NCBI RefSeq assembly: GCF_028823665.1
Contig: NZ_JAPEHV010000002.1
Coordinates: forward strand, 124,001-188,000
DNA: 64,000 nt
Source of the DNA: Microbacterium sp. C7(2022)
Lineage (GTDB): Bacteria; Actinomycetota; Actinomycetes; Actinomycetales; Microbacteriaceae
Direction: 5' to 3'
The position numbers were made by a program, and so were the translations under genes. Numbering within the stretch: position 1 is the stretch's first letter; every line of letters begins with the position of its first letter. The notes under the pieces are model-generated. The model saw only the letters and a list, made by a program, of their open reading frames with translations. It ran no database searches and was not told the DNA's origin. Below, one piece after another: positions 28,474 through 37,474 of this stretch.

Positions 28474-29238
28474 TTACTCCGCTGTGAAGGAGGAGGTGTC
28501 GCCGACCAGTCGGGTGTTGTCCGCCGGGACGGGGTCACTCGCGGCAGCGGCCACCTCGGCGGCGAATTCAGAAACGTTGTAGAGCTTGCCAGCCGAATCG
28601 CGACGCTGGGCGATGGCCCCCGGGTTCGCGCGCTCGAGCAGGGTGGCGGTGATGGTGCCCTCGATCATGTCGCCCGAAACCACGACGAATCCCACGCCCT
28701 TCTCGGCGAGTGCGGGGATGCGCTCGCGAAGTGCATCCTCTCCCGCGCGCTTGGACAAGGCCACTGGCTCGTACTCAGGCATCGTGGGGGTCGTGCGGAT
28801 GAAGTGAGCCTGGTGCGAGGTGACAAAGACCACGCGTGAACCCTCACCCAACAGCGGCATCGCTGTCTCAAGCACACGCACCTGGGCATCACGGTTGAGC
28901 GCGAGGGCGTAGTCCTCCGCCATCCCGGACTCCATACCGCCCGAGGCGTTCAGCACGAGGATGTCCAGAGATCCGAACGTCCGCTGCACGGCGTCGAACA
29001 TTTCCGACACCGATGCACTGTCGGTCAGGTCGGCACCGACCACCAAAACCTCCACGCCGAGCTCACGCAGTTCGGCCGCAAGCTTTTCGGCGCGCGGTGC
29101 CTTGTTCCGGAAGTTAATGACGACATTCGCCCCCGCCAGTGCAAGGTAGCGCGCGGTGTCGGCGCCGATGCCGCGGGACGAGCCCGTCACAAGAGCTGTG
29201 CGGCCGGCAAGGGATCCCGAAGCGAGAGGCTGAGTCAT
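28474..29238 (-). CDS. SDR-family oxidoreductase
   Basis: A 254-residue short-chain dehydrogenase/reductase. The nucleotide motif is TGSSRGIG near residue 18 (classical TGxxxGIG, probably NADP-type given the following NFRNKAPRAEKL). LNASGG replaces the usual NNAG. The catalytic triad is atypical: SH lies in VFVTSHQAHF, and the usual YxxxK is replaced by the stretch PEYEPVALSKRAGE, in which Tyr and Lys are eight residues apart, so activity should not be assumed. The ATG at 29238 follows caggag. Its stop lies five bases before the peptidase start, so the two form an operon. Confidence 0.88.
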   Translation of the reverse strand: MTQPLASGSLAGRTALVTGSSRGIGADTARYLALAGANVVINFRNKAPRAEKLAAELRELGVEVLVVGADLTDSASVSEMFDAVQRTFGSLDILVLNASGGMESGMAEDYALALNRDAQVRVLETAMPLLGEGSRVVFVTSHQAHFIRTTPTMPEYEPVALSKRAGEDALRERIPALAEKGVGFVVVSGDMIEGTITATLLERANPGAIAQRRDSAGKLYNVSEFAAEVAAAASDPVPADNTRLVGDTSSFTAE

Positions 29239-29372
29239 GGTGTGGCACTCCTGAAGTAATGGTGCGCGCCCGCCACTGCGGGGCCGTGTCGACCCTATCA
29301 ATCGACCCTCGTGTCACCGGCCTGACAGCATCGCACGGCGGTAGTGTCGTCATACGGAGGAAAGGACCCGCG

Positions 29373-29864
29373 ATGTTGCCCGATCTCACGCAGTACATGT
29401 GGATTCTGTGGTTGTCGCTCGCGCTCCTGTTCGTCGTGATCGAGCTCATCACGCTCGAGTTCACGTTCTTGATGCTGGCGGCAGGAACCCTCATCGGCGG
29501 TCTGGGCGTAAATCTGCTCGGCGGACCGTGGTGGCTGCAGATCGCGGCAGCGGCGCTGATCTCCGCACTCCTGCTGTTCACCATTCGTCCCCTCTTGCTC
29601 CGAGCCTTGCACCGAAGCACCAAGACTGTCGCGATGAACGTGGATGCCATCGTCGGCATGCGCGGGCGCGTCCTCCAGCCCTTCCGAGATGGCGAAGGCA
29701 GCGTCAAACTCGATAACGGAGAAACCTGGACGGCTCGACTGCGTGACGGTGAAGTGGACTTGCCGTTCGACGCCGGCACTCCGGTCACCGTGCTCCGCGT
29801 CCTCGGCGCGACGGTCGAAGTCGCACCCCGCTCCCCCGTTGAAAGGACATCCGAAGATGGTTGA
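29373..29864 (+). CDS. NfeD-family membrane protein
   Basis: A 163-residue protein with two or three N-terminal hydrophobic helices (about residues 8-30, 33-50, 56-75) and a C-terminal OB-fold domain (about 95-155) with GMRGRVLQPFRDGEGSVKL. It is the short NfeD type without a ClpP-like protease domain. NfeD proteins work with SPFH/stomatin proteins encoded next to them, as here. The ATG at 29373 follows ggaggaaagg. It overlaps the SPFH gene by eight bases. Confidence 0.9.
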   Translation: MLPDLTQYMWILWLSLALLFVVIELITLEFTFLMLAAGTLIGGLGVNLLGGPWWLQIAAAALISALLLFTIRPLLLRALHRSTKTVAMNVDAIVGMRGRVLQPFRDGEGSVKLDNGETWTARLRDGEVDLPFDAGTPVTVLRVLGATVEVAPRSPVERTSEDG

Positions 29865-30939
29865 CCCTGGGGCCTTCATCGGCCAGATCTTCATCATCGT
29901 TTTGTTGGTCGTCATCGCGATCTTTGTCGTGGTGGTGATCTTCCGTTCGATTCGCATCATCCCGCAGGCCAACGCCGGCGTCGTCGAGCGACTCGGAAAA
30001 TACCAACGAACCCTGACGCCCGGCCTGAATCTGCTTGTGCCCTTCATCGACCGGCTGCGCCCCCTGATCGATCTTCGCGAGCAAGTTGTCTCGTTCCCCC
30101 CGCAGCCGGTCATCACCGAAGACAACCTGGTCGTGTCAATCGACACCGTGGTCTACTTCCAGGTCACCGATGCACGCGCGGCGACGTACGAGATCGCCAA
30201 CTATCTGGGCGCCGTCGAACAGCTGACCACGACGACATTGCGCAACGTGGTCGGTGGGCTGAATCTCGAAGAGGCCTTGACCAGCCGTGACGAGATCAAC
30301 AGCAAACTGCGCGTGGTCCTCGACGAAGCGACCGGTAAGTGGGGAATCCGCGTGTCCCGCGTCGAACTCAAGGCGATCGACCCGCCCCTGTCGATCCAAG
30401 ACTCGATGGAGAAGCAGATGCGCGCCGAGCGCGATCGTCGCGCGGCGATCCTCACCGCAGAGGGCTCCAAGCAGTCGCAGATTCTCGAGGCGGAGGGGCG
30501 ACGACAGGCCGAGATTCTTCGCGCCGAAGGCGATAAGCAGGCTGCCGTCCTTCGCGCACAGGGCGAGTCGGAGGCCATCGAGATGGTGTTCAACGCCATT
30601 CACGTCGGCGACCCCGATGACAAACTGCTCGCCTATCAGTACCTGCAGACCTTGCCGAAAATCGCCGAGAGTCCGTCGAGCAAGCTGTGGATCGTGCCGA
30701 GCGAGATCACGTCGGCCCTCAGCGGTATCGGTGACGCTTTCGCAGGGCGCGCGGAGAGCCCCTCAGGGTCCACCAGCCCCGAGGGTGGTCGCACGAAGCC
30801 CGCACCGCGGGAATCCAGCACCGCACGTGCGACAGCCGACGCGGCGGTAGCTGCCGCGCGGCAGGCCGCTACCGAAGCGGATTCGATCGCTTCCGAGGCC
30901 CGCACCACGCCGGGGACACCGAAGGGTGGCGATGCCTGA
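29857..30939 (+). CDS. SPFH/Band 7 (stomatin-like, QmcA-type) protein
   Basis: A 360-residue membrane-anchored scaffold. One N-terminal hydrophobic helix (about residues 9-30) precedes the SPFH domain (about 35-200: IRIIPQANAGVVERLGKY, VISPQP-like PPQPVITEDNLVVSID, LRNVVGGLNLEEAL). A long Ala/Glu/Arg-rich coiled coil follows (about 195-260), with repeating AEG and AEI heptads, and then a disordered Ser/Thr/Ala-rich tail. Such proteins form large rings in ordered membrane domains. It is coupled to nfeD upstream and overlaps the glycerophosphodiesterase gene by eight bases. Confidence 0.92.
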   Translation: MVDPGAFIGQIFIIVLLVVIAIFVVVVIFRSIRIIPQANAGVVERLGKYQRTLTPGLNLLVPFIDRLRPLIDLREQVVSFPPQPVITEDNLVVSIDTVVYFQVTDARAATYEIANYLGAVEQLTTTTLRNVVGGLNLEEALTSRDEINSKLRVVLDEATGKWGIRVSRVELKAIDPPLSIQDSMEKQMRAERDRRAAILTAEGSKQSQILEAEGRRQAEILRAEGDKQAAVLRAQGESEAIEMVFNAIHVGDPDDKLLAYQYLQTLPKIAESPSSKLWIVPSEITSALSGIGDAFAGRAESPSGSTSPEGGRTKPAPRESSTARATADAAVAAARQAATEADSIASEARTTPGTPKGGDA

Positions 30940-31735
30940 CCCTGGGGCGAGACACCCGTGGTTCAACGCATCCGGTTCGCCACGCATTCTTGCTCATCGC
31001 GGACTGGTGACCGCAGAACTCGCCTCTCAAGGAGTCGTTGAGAACTCCTTCGCAGCCATCGCGGCAGCCCATGCCGCCGGCGCGGTGTACATCGAGTCCG
31101 ATTGTCACCTCACATCCGACGGTCACGTCGTACTGCTCCACGACGCGGATCTTTCTCGTGTCGCCGGGAACCCGGCTCTCGTGGCGGAGACCCCCCTGCG
31201 AGAGCTCGAGAAGATCATGGCGCCGCTGGGCGGTGTGATCACACTGCGGCAGGCTCTCGATGCGTTCCCGGACGTCCGCTTCAATATCGATGTCAAAGCG
31301 GATGCCGCAGCCGTGCCTACCGGCCGCGTAGTAGCGCCGCACGCGGAGCGTGTCCTGCTGACCAGTTTTTCGGATGCGCGAAGGGCTACGGCCCTCGCAT
31401 CCGCCGCCGAGACACGCGCGGGAGCACTGCCTGCCACGTCCGCCGGACGTGAGACCATCCTGCGCCTGGTGTGGGCGGCGAGCTTGCGATCTAACAAGAT
31501 GATGGCGCGTGCACTCCACGGTGTGGATGCCCTACAGATTCCGGAGCGTCACGGGAGGGTGGGCATTCTCTCGCCGCGAGTGCTCGACGCAGCCCACGCG
31601 GCGGGCGTCGAGGTCCACATCTGGACGGTCAACGAACCCGCCGAGCTGACCCGTTTGCGCGATCTCGGAGTGGACGGAGTCGTCACAGACCGCGCAGATC
31701 TCGCCCTGCGGATGTTCCCTGTCGATCGCGGCTGA
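30932..31735 (+). CDS. Glycerophosphodiester phosphodiesterase
   Basis: A 267-residue GDPD-family TIM barrel without a signal peptide. Active-site stretches are ILAHRGLVTAE (His-Arg), ENSFAAI, IESDCHLTSDGHVVLLHD (Glu-x-Asp and second His), FNIDVKAD, and WTVNEPAE with GVDGVVTDR at the C-terminus. It would hydrolyse glycerophosphodiesters to glycerol 3-phosphate and an alcohol. The ATG at 30932 is preferred to a GTG at 30926 because the ribosome site gaaggg lies directly against that GTG. It is the third gene of the nfeD-SPFH operon. Confidence 0.92.
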   Translation: MPDPGARHPWFNASGSPRILAHRGLVTAELASQGVVENSFAAIAAAHAAGAVYIESDCHLTSDGHVVLLHDADLSRVAGNPALVAETPLRELEKIMAPLGGVITLRQALDAFPDVRFNIDVKADAAAVPTGRVVAPHAERVLLTSFSDARRATALASAAETRAGALPATSAGRETILRLVWAASLRSNKMMARALHGVDALQIPERHGRVGILSPRVLDAAHAAGVEVHIWTVNEPAELTRLRDLGVDGVVTDRADLALRMFPVDRG

Positions 31736-31830
31736 GCATCCTCTGTGAATGGGCGACGGAGCCTACCATTCCAACCTTCTCCACAGGTGACCCCGTTATA
31801 CCTGAGAGGTAGCGACGAGAGGACCACACA

Positions 31831-32211
31831 ATGGCAGACCGCAGCCTTCGCGGCATCCGACTCGGCGCCCAGAGCCTACAGAGCGAAGAGGGCGTCGTGT
31901 TCCATGAACGCGCACAGCACACCTACACCTGCACGGCGTGCGACCGTGACACCACATTGACATTTGCCGCAGACGCCGAGCTGCCCGAGGCCTGGGAATG
32001 CCGGTACTGCGGCGCCGAAGCGCTTCGCCGCGTGGGCGACCAGACCGTGAGCGTCGACCACTCGGGCGACAAGACTCCTCGCAGTCACTGGGACATGCTG
32101 CTCGAGCGCCGGACCCTTCCCGAGCTCGAAGAACTGCTCGAAGAGCGGCTCGCGCTTCTGCGTGAGCGTCGCGGCACCGCTGCTCCGAACGCAGACAAGA
32201 TCAGCGCCTGA
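31831..32211 (+). CDS. rbpA: RNA polymerase-binding protein RbpA
   Basis: A 126-residue actinobacterial transcription factor that binds the primary sigma factor and the RNA polymerase core to stabilise open promoters. The N-terminus MADRSLRGIRLGAQSL, the central zinc-ribbon-like core with CTACD and CRYCG pairs, the basic linker and the sigma-interacting helix (about residues 85-120, SHWDMLLERRTLPELEELLEERL in pattern) are present. The start follows gagaggac. Its terminator lies inside the opposite-strand lnt gene. Confidence 0.96.
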   Translation: MADRSLRGIRLGAQSLQSEEGVVFHERAQHTYTCTACDRDTTLTFAADAELPEAWECRYCGAEALRRVGDQTVSVDHSGDKTPRSHWDMLLERRTLPELEELLEERLALLRERRGTAAPNADKISA

Positions 32212-32214
32212 CGT

Positions 32215-33786
32215 TTACTCGTCCGAAACGCCGGTCCCTTCGGGGGCCGGCGTTTTCGCGCGCCGACGCATCGCCGTGACGGAGACTCCGACCACGATCA
32301 GGACCAAGATGCTCCCCAGGCCGACCACACGCTGAACCGTCTCCCCGATCACAACTGCCGGTGTGAGTCCGGTACGCAGCGGTACGTCTGTGAGCATGTG
32401 CCCGGCAACATCCGCGGGAATTCCGTCGATGACGGACCCGTCAGGAGCAATCACTTGCGACGTGCCGACGGTCGAAAGGTTGACCACGCTACGCCCCGTC
32501 TCGATAGCCCGCATGCGCGCGAAAGCGAGCTGCTGCAGGTTCTCATCGGTTCCGCGGAAGTCGGCGTTGTTGGTCTGGAACATGTAGATCTGGGCCCCGT
32601 CGCGTGCGCCCTCCCAGATCACGGCGTCGTAGATCACGTCGAAGCAGATGGCCAGCCCGATGCCCACGCCGTCAAGGTCGAAGAACGGCGCGTTCGAGCC
32701 GGGCGTGTACTCGCGCTGAATGAGACCGATCAGATCAGGAGCGATTGCTTCGAAGAACCATCGGTCCGGCACGTACTCCCCCATCGGCACCGGGTTCGCC
32801 TTGTCGTGAATCTGGACCGCGCCCTCGCCCTGCACCCACAACATCGAGGTGTTGTAGACGTCGTCCCCTCGTGTGGTGGCCGCGTTCACGATCAGAGGTG
32901 CCCCCACACGGCGCGACACCGCGTCGAGAGTGAAGGCCGTGGACGCTTCGCTCAACGGGTCGGAGTCGATGCCGCCTTCCGGCCAGAGCAGAACATCCAT
33001 CTCTTGGCCGAAGAGGGGCTCGGATGCCGCGACCTGGGCGCCCAGTACGGCGTTGCGTGAGCGCTCATCGAAGTAGCCGGAGGGTCCGTTTCCCTGCGCG
33101 CTCCCCACCGTGAGGATCCCTGCAGGAGACGTGGGGAACGCGGGGGTGGCGAGCAGGACCACCGCGAGAGCAGCCGCCGGAATTGCGGCTCGCACGTTTC
33201 GCCATGCTCGGTCTCGAGCGCACTGGATGAGCGCCGCAGCGAAGAACACCATGAGGAAGGTCAGACCCGACACCCCCACCCACGAAGCCACATGCGCCAG
33301 AGGACTCTCGGACTGGCTCATCCCGATGCGGGCCCACGGGAACCCGGTGTACGGCCACGAACCCATGAACAGCTCGCGTGCCGTCCACAGGCCGGCAACC
33401 AGCGCGGGCAGGCCGACCCATGCCACAACGCGCGAGCCCGATAACTGGGGAACCCAGCGATACGCCAGCGCAATCGGGATCGATCCCAGTCCCATGAACA
33501 ACGTTTCGATGCCCGCGAGTGCGAACCAGGGCACGACACCGAGATAGCGCGTGATCCACATGATGTGGATCAGATAGAAGGTCGCGCCGAAGCAGAGCCC
33601 GACCAACAGTGCGCCCCACGCCGAACGCCCGATCAAGGTGACCAGGGCCAAGCCGACCCCGACGAAGGCAAGAGGCCACCACCCCACCGAGGGATACGCC
33701 AAGTCGAGAACCGCTCCCCCCGCGACGGCAACCAGCACGGCTGCCCACAACGGGAGAATCGGGCGCGATCGGACGCTGGTGTGCAC
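32215..33786 (-). CDS. lnt: Apolipoprotein N-acyltransferase
   Basis: A 523-residue membrane enzyme that adds the third acyl chain to lipoproteins. An N-terminal membrane domain (about six helices in residues 10-220) precedes a nitrilase-fold domain with the catalytic triad: Glu in LLWPEGGID, Lys in IHDKANPVPMGEY, and Cys in LAICFDVIYD. A last hydrophobic helix lies near the C-terminus. The GTG at 33786 follows aagggagagcagg; an ATG at 33828 inside the end of helY would add fourteen residues but has no ribosome site. lgt is at 6.6 kb. Confidence 0.93.
   Translation of the reverse strand: MHTSVRSRPILPLWAAVLVAVAGGAVLDLAYPSVGWWPLAFVGVGLALVTLIGRSAWGALLVGLCFGATFYLIHIMWITRYLGVVPWFALAGIETLFMGLGSIPIALAYRWVPQLSGSRVVAWVGLPALVAGLWTARELFMGSWPYTGFPWARIGMSQSESPLAHVASWVGVSGLTFLMVFFAAALIQCARDRAWRNVRAAIPAAALAVVLLATPAFPTSPAGILTVGSAQGNGPSGYFDERSRNAVLGAQVAASEPLFGQEMDVLLWPEGGIDSDPLSEASTAFTLDAVSRRVGAPLIVNAATTRGDDVYNTSMLWVQGEGAVQIHDKANPVPMGEYVPDRWFFEAIAPDLIGLIQREYTPGSNAPFFDLDGVGIGLAICFDVIYDAVIWEGARDGAQIYMFQTNNADFRGTDENLQQLAFARMRAIETGRSVVNLSTVGTSQVIAPDGSVIDGIPADVAGHMLTDVPLRTGLTPAVVIGETVQRVVGLGSILVLIVVGVSVTAMRRRAKTPAPEGTGVSDE
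32226..32256 (+). terminator. Terminator of rbpA, inside the lnt coding end
   Basis: A 13-bp stem with one G-T pair, a TTCG tetraloop and a run of four T. It starts 15 bases after the rbpA stop and lies wholly within the last codons of the opposite-strand lnt gene. Confidence 0.75.
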
Positions 33787-33814
33787 TGAAACCTGCTCTC
33801 CCTTGGCGACGCGT

Positions 33815-36310
33815 TCAGACCGTGCCATACGCGACGATGCCACGACGTACGGCATCCAGGGCCTTGCGTGCGGTGGTGGCCAGCGGCGCATCGGCGACGA
33901 GGGACAACTGGTCGAGAAGGTCGATCGTTTGCTTGGACCACCGCACGAAGTCGCCCGCGGCCATGTCTGCCTCGGCCAGCACCCGATCGAGCATGCTGCC
34001 ACGCGCCCACATGTGCATGGCTTGTGCGAGGGCTGCCGATGGAGGCTCAGAACCGGGCAGTCGGTGGTCGCGTTCAAGATCGTCGAGGCGCTGCCACAGT
34101 GTGAGAGTCTCAGCAAGAGCCACGCGGAACGCGCCGCGCGGCAAGCCGCGCTCCCCCACCCCTGCGTCATCACGACGGGGCTCGTAGACCAGCGAGCACG
34201 CCAGCGCGGCCAGGGACGCGGCATCCAGGTCGTCCCAGATTCCTTGCCGCAAGGATTCCGCCACGAGGAGGTCGCGCTCCCCGTAAATGCGCCGCATCGT
34301 GCGCCCGGCCGCAGTGAGCGATGTCTCGTCGTTGCCGACCTTCACATACTCGAGCGCCTGCAGCACGTCGACCACACGATCGAAGACGCGCGCGACCGTG
34401 CCGGTGCGGGCATCGATCTGGCGTCGGGTCTGGTCGGTGGAACGCTTGAGCTTCCAGTAGCGCTCAGCCCACCGCGCATGATGTTCGCGATCAGGGCACT
34501 GGTGGCAACCGTGGCGCTGCATGCGACGGCGAAGAGTCGCGATCTGCTTTTGCCGCGCGTCCTTCACGGACCGCGACGCCCCGGCATCCTTGCGGTTCTG
34601 TCGCTCGAGGTCGCTCAGTTCACGCCGAATCCCGGAGTAGTCGGCGAAGTCGCCGTGATCGCACTCCATCGCACCGCGATATCCGCGGAGCGTCTCTTCC
34701 TGTTCGCGCACCTGTCGCGCGAGACCCACAACCGCTCGATCCGCTTGGAACTGAGCAAACGACGATTCCAGAATCTCACGCGCTCGCGCACGGCCGAACT
34801 GATCGATCAGGTTGACGGCCATGTTGTAGGTCGGTCGGAAACTCGAGTTCAACGGGTAGGTCCGCCGGGATGCCAGGGCGGCGACGGCCTGAGGGTCGAG
34901 ACTCTCGGTCCACTGAATCACCGCGTGGCCCTCCACATCGATGCCACGACGCCCGGCGCGCCCGGTGAGTTGGGTGTACTCCCCCGAAGTAATGGCGACC
35001 CGTGCTTCACCGTTGAACTTCTCGAGCTTTTCCAGCACGACGGTGCGCGCGGGCATGTTGATACCCAGTGCCAAGGTCTCGGTGGCGAAGACAACCTTCA
35101 CGAGCTTGCGTTGGTACAGATACTCAACGACCTCTTTGAATGCGGGGAGCAAGCCTGCGTGATGCGAAGCGACACCGCGCTCGAGATTCTCGCGCCACTC
35201 CCAGTAACCGAGCACCGCAAGGTCTTCGTCCTGCAGTGCTTGCGTCCGCTCGTCGACGATGCGACGAATCTCATCTCGCTCTTGGGGGGAGGTCAGCCGG
35301 ACGCCCGCCCGGCGCACTTGCTGCACGGCGGCATCGCAACCCACACGGCTGAAGATGAAGAAGATCGCCGGGAGGAGGTTCGCGCGACCAAGCAACTCCA
35401 CGACCTGCGGTCTATCGATGCGTTCGATACGTTGCGCATTGCTCGGACGCCCGGGCCGCCGACCGCCACGATTCGGTCGTCGTCCGCGCGATTCGTACCC
35501 CGCGTTGCGTGCGCTGCTTGCGCGTTGCGCGTTGCGGTTGTTGTCGTAGTTCCCGCCCTTAAACGAGCGGATGCGCATCAATTCCTGATTGACCTGTGCG
35601 GTGGCAACGCCGGCACGATCGTCGAACAACGGCAGCAGATCACCGCGAACGAGCACGTGCTGCTCGAGGGGCACGGGCCGCGTCTCAGAGACGATGACCT
35701 CCGTGTCGCCGCGCACGGTGTCTAGCCAGTCCCCGAACTCTTCCGCGTTCGAGACCGTGGCAGACAGCGACACCAACCGCACAGACGGGGGAAGGTGGAT
35801 GATGACTTCTTCCCACACTGCCCCGCGGAAGCGATCTGCGAGATAGTGCACTTCGTCCATGACGACGTATCGCAGACCGCGAAGAGCCGGCGAGTCCGCA
35901 TAGAGCATGTTGCGCAGCACTTCCGTCGTCATGACGACGACTCGTGCGTGCGCATTGATGTTGGTGTCCCCGGTGAGAAGTCCGACCTCGTCGGCTCCGT
36001 AGACGTCCTGAAGCTCGCGGAACTTCTGGTTCGACAGCGCCTTCATCGGGGTGGTGTAAAACGCCTTGTCTTCCTGCTCGCGCATCGCCAAGTGGATGGC
36101 GAACTCGCCCACGATCGTCTTCCCCGCGCCCGTGGGGGCAGCAACGAGGACGCTGCGCCCTTCTTCGAGCGCTCGGCAACCTGCGAGCTGGAAAGGGTCG
36201 AGATCGAACCGTTGCGCCGCCGCGAACTCCGCAGTCACGGGGTGCTGCCGGTCCTGCTCGGCGGCTGCACGTGCACGGGCGTATCGCTCAGCCGGACCGG
36301 CGCCGCTCAT
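33815..36310 (-). CDS. helY: Ski2/Mtr4-like DExH helicase HelY
   Basis: An 831-residue superfamily 2 helicase. Walker A is APTGAGKT with Lys64, motif II is DEVH (152-155), motif III SLSATVSN (181-188), and motif VI QLTGRAGRRGID. Between the two RecA domains lies an Asn/Arg/Gly-rich insertion (about residues 250-298). The C-terminal part resembles the DSHCT region of RNA-exosome helicases, with CHQCPDREHHARW as a likely metal knuckle. It probably remodels structured RNA. The synteny helY-tatC-tatA-pafC-pafB matches M. tuberculosis. The start overlaps the tatC stop by four bases. Confidence 0.93.
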   Translation of the reverse strand: MSGAGPAERYARARAAAEQDRQHPVTAEFAAAQRFDLDPFQLAGCRALEEGRSVLVAAPTGAGKTIVGEFAIHLAMREQEDKAFYTTPMKALSNQKFRELQDVYGADEVGLLTGDTNINAHARVVVMTTEVLRNMLYADSPALRGLRYVVMDEVHYLADRFRGAVWEEVIIHLPPSVRLVSLSATVSNAEEFGDWLDTVRGDTEVIVSETRPVPLEQHVLVRGDLLPLFDDRAGVATAQVNQELMRIRSFKGGNYDNNRNAQRASSARNAGYESRGRRPNRGGRRPGRPSNAQRIERIDRPQVVELLGRANLLPAIFFIFSRVGCDAAVQQVRRAGVRLTSPQERDEIRRIVDERTQALQDEDLAVLGYWEWRENLERGVASHHAGLLPAFKEVVEYLYQRKLVKVVFATETLALGINMPARTVVLEKLEKFNGEARVAITSGEYTQLTGRAGRRGIDVEGHAVIQWTESLDPQAVAALASRRTYPLNSSFRPTYNMAVNLIDQFGRARAREILESSFAQFQADRAVVGLARQVREQEETLRGYRGAMECDHGDFADYSGIRRELSDLERQNRKDAGASRSVKDARQKQIATLRRRMQRHGCHQCPDREHHARWAERYWKLKRSTDQTRRQIDARTGTVARVFDRVVDVLQALEYVKVGNDETSLTAAGRTMRRIYGERDLLVAESLRQGIWDDLDAASLAALACSLVYEPRRDDAGVGERGLPRGAFRVALAETLTLWQRLDDLERDHRLPGSEPPSAALAQAMHMWARGSMLDRVLAEADMAAGDFVRWSKQTIDLLDQLSLVADAPLATTARKALDAVRRGIVAYGTV

Positions 36311-37128
36311 GCAGCCGCCTCAGTACCCAAGGTTGCGGCATCGCGCTTTGCGCGCCGCCGGTCGAAGATGAGAGATAGGCCCGCGGCGGCGAAGAACAGC
36401 ACAATCATGATCCCCGACAGCATCAACATCGAGGCGACATCCGCGGCGGGAGTGGCCAGCGCCGAGAAGATCACCGAAATCAGAATGGCCACGCGCCATC
36501 CCTTGAGGATGTCACGGGCAGAGATGACTCCTGCAAGATTGAGAGCCACGAGGAACACGGGAAGGATGAAGGCGACCCCGACGACGATCAGCAACTTGAA
36601 CACGAAGTCGTAGTAGTAGGACGCGTCGTAGAAGGATGCTCCTCCGTCGGGGACAAACGAGGCCATGAGTTCGACGATGTGCGGCATGATGATCAGCCCC
36701 ACGTAGCATCCTGCGAAGAACAACGGAATCGCGGCCGCGAGGAAACCGATGGTGTAGCGGATCTCCTTCTTCGTGAGGCCCGGCATGATGAAGGCCCAAA
36801 TCTGCCACAACCAAATCGGTGCAGAGATCATCAAGCCGATCGCAAACGACATGCGCAACCGCAAGTCGAACGCTGAGGTCACGGTCGCGAACATCAACTC
36901 GACTTTGACCTCGTCGGCCCTGCTCTCTGCGACAACCCGAATGGGCTCTGTGATCAGATTGATCACGAAGTCGGTGATGAAGAACGCCACCACCATGCCG
37001 ACCACAAGGGCCAGCGCTGCGATCATGATGCGCTTGCGCAACTCGACAAGGTGCTGGCCGAGCGACATGCGCTTCTCACGACGCGGCGAGTCCGAGGAGC
37101 CGCGGCGCCGCGTGTCTTCCGCGGTCAC
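36307..37128 (-). CDS. tatC: Sec-independent protein translocase TatC
   Basis: A 273-residue six-helix membrane protein, the signal-peptide receptor of the Tat system that exports folded proteins. Hallmarks are SLGQHLVELRKRIM at the start of helix 1, the periplasmic/loop GLTKKEIRYTIGF-type stretch, and ARDILKGWRVAILISVIFSALATP with the conserved Pro. A 20-residue basic N-terminal extension is common in Actinobacteria. The GTG at 37128 is kept; an ATG at 37068 would remove that extension. tatA lies six bases upstream. Confidence 0.94.
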   Translation of the reverse strand: MTAEDTRRRGSSDSPRREKRMSLGQHLVELRKRIMIAALALVVGMVVAFFITDFVINLITEPIRVVAESRADEVKVELMFATVTSAFDLRLRMSFAIGLMISAPIWLWQIWAFIMPGLTKKEIRYTIGFLAAAIPLFFAGCYVGLIIMPHIVELMASFVPDGGASFYDASYYYDFVFKLLIVVGVAFILPVFLVALNLAGVISARDILKGWRVAILISVIFSALATPAADVASMLMLSGIMIVLFFAAAGLSLIFDRRRAKRDAATLGTEAAA

Positions 37129-37134
37129 CCCGGA

Positions 37135-37380
37135 CTAGGGCTTTGCGTCGGAGTTTCCGGCCGAGTCCGTCCGGTTCTCGGGGGAAGGTGCCTCGGTCGA
37201 GCTCGCCGTCGAGTCGGTCGCGGACGCATCCTCTTCTTTCATCGCCTTCATTTCGCCGCGAAACACTCGGGCCGACTGACCCATGCTCTTCGCGAGTGCG
37301 GGAAGCTTCGCAGCACCGAACAGGAGCAGGATCACGGCGAGGATGATCAGGAAGTGCCACCCGGTGAGGCCTTGCAGCAT
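37135..37380 (-). CDS. tatA: Sec-independent translocase subunit TatA
   Basis: An 81-residue pore-forming Tat subunit. It has one short N-terminal membrane helix (about residues 8-21), the hinge FGAAKLPALAKSMG, an amphipathic helix (ARVFRGEMKAMKEE) and an acidic Ser/Thr-rich tail. The ATG at 37380 follows aaaggac. Its stop is six bases before tatC, so the pair is co-transcribed. No tatB is seen, as expected in many Gram-positive bacteria where TatA covers both roles. Confidence 0.94.
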   Translation of the reverse strand: MLQGLTGWHFLIILAVILLLFGAAKLPALAKSMGQSARVFRGEMKAMKEEDASATDSTASSTEAPSPENRTDSAGNSDAKP

Positions 37381-37474
37381 GATGATGTCCTTTCGGCGGG
37401 TCGGTTGCCAGTCTAACCCGGGCTCTACTTCGAGAGGCACAGACAGACGATCCGCCGTTGCCTTTCCTCCGGGC

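Noticed and set aside
28470..28538. Upstream extension of the S9 peptidase to 28538
   Set aside because: It would overlap the SDR gene by 65 bases, has no ribosome site, and the added residues lack homology; GTG 28469 has ggag at good spacing.
33638..35725. A 695-codon plus-strand frame opposite helY
   Set aside because: The minus strand carries all helicase motifs in order; the plus frame has no family similarity or ribosome site.
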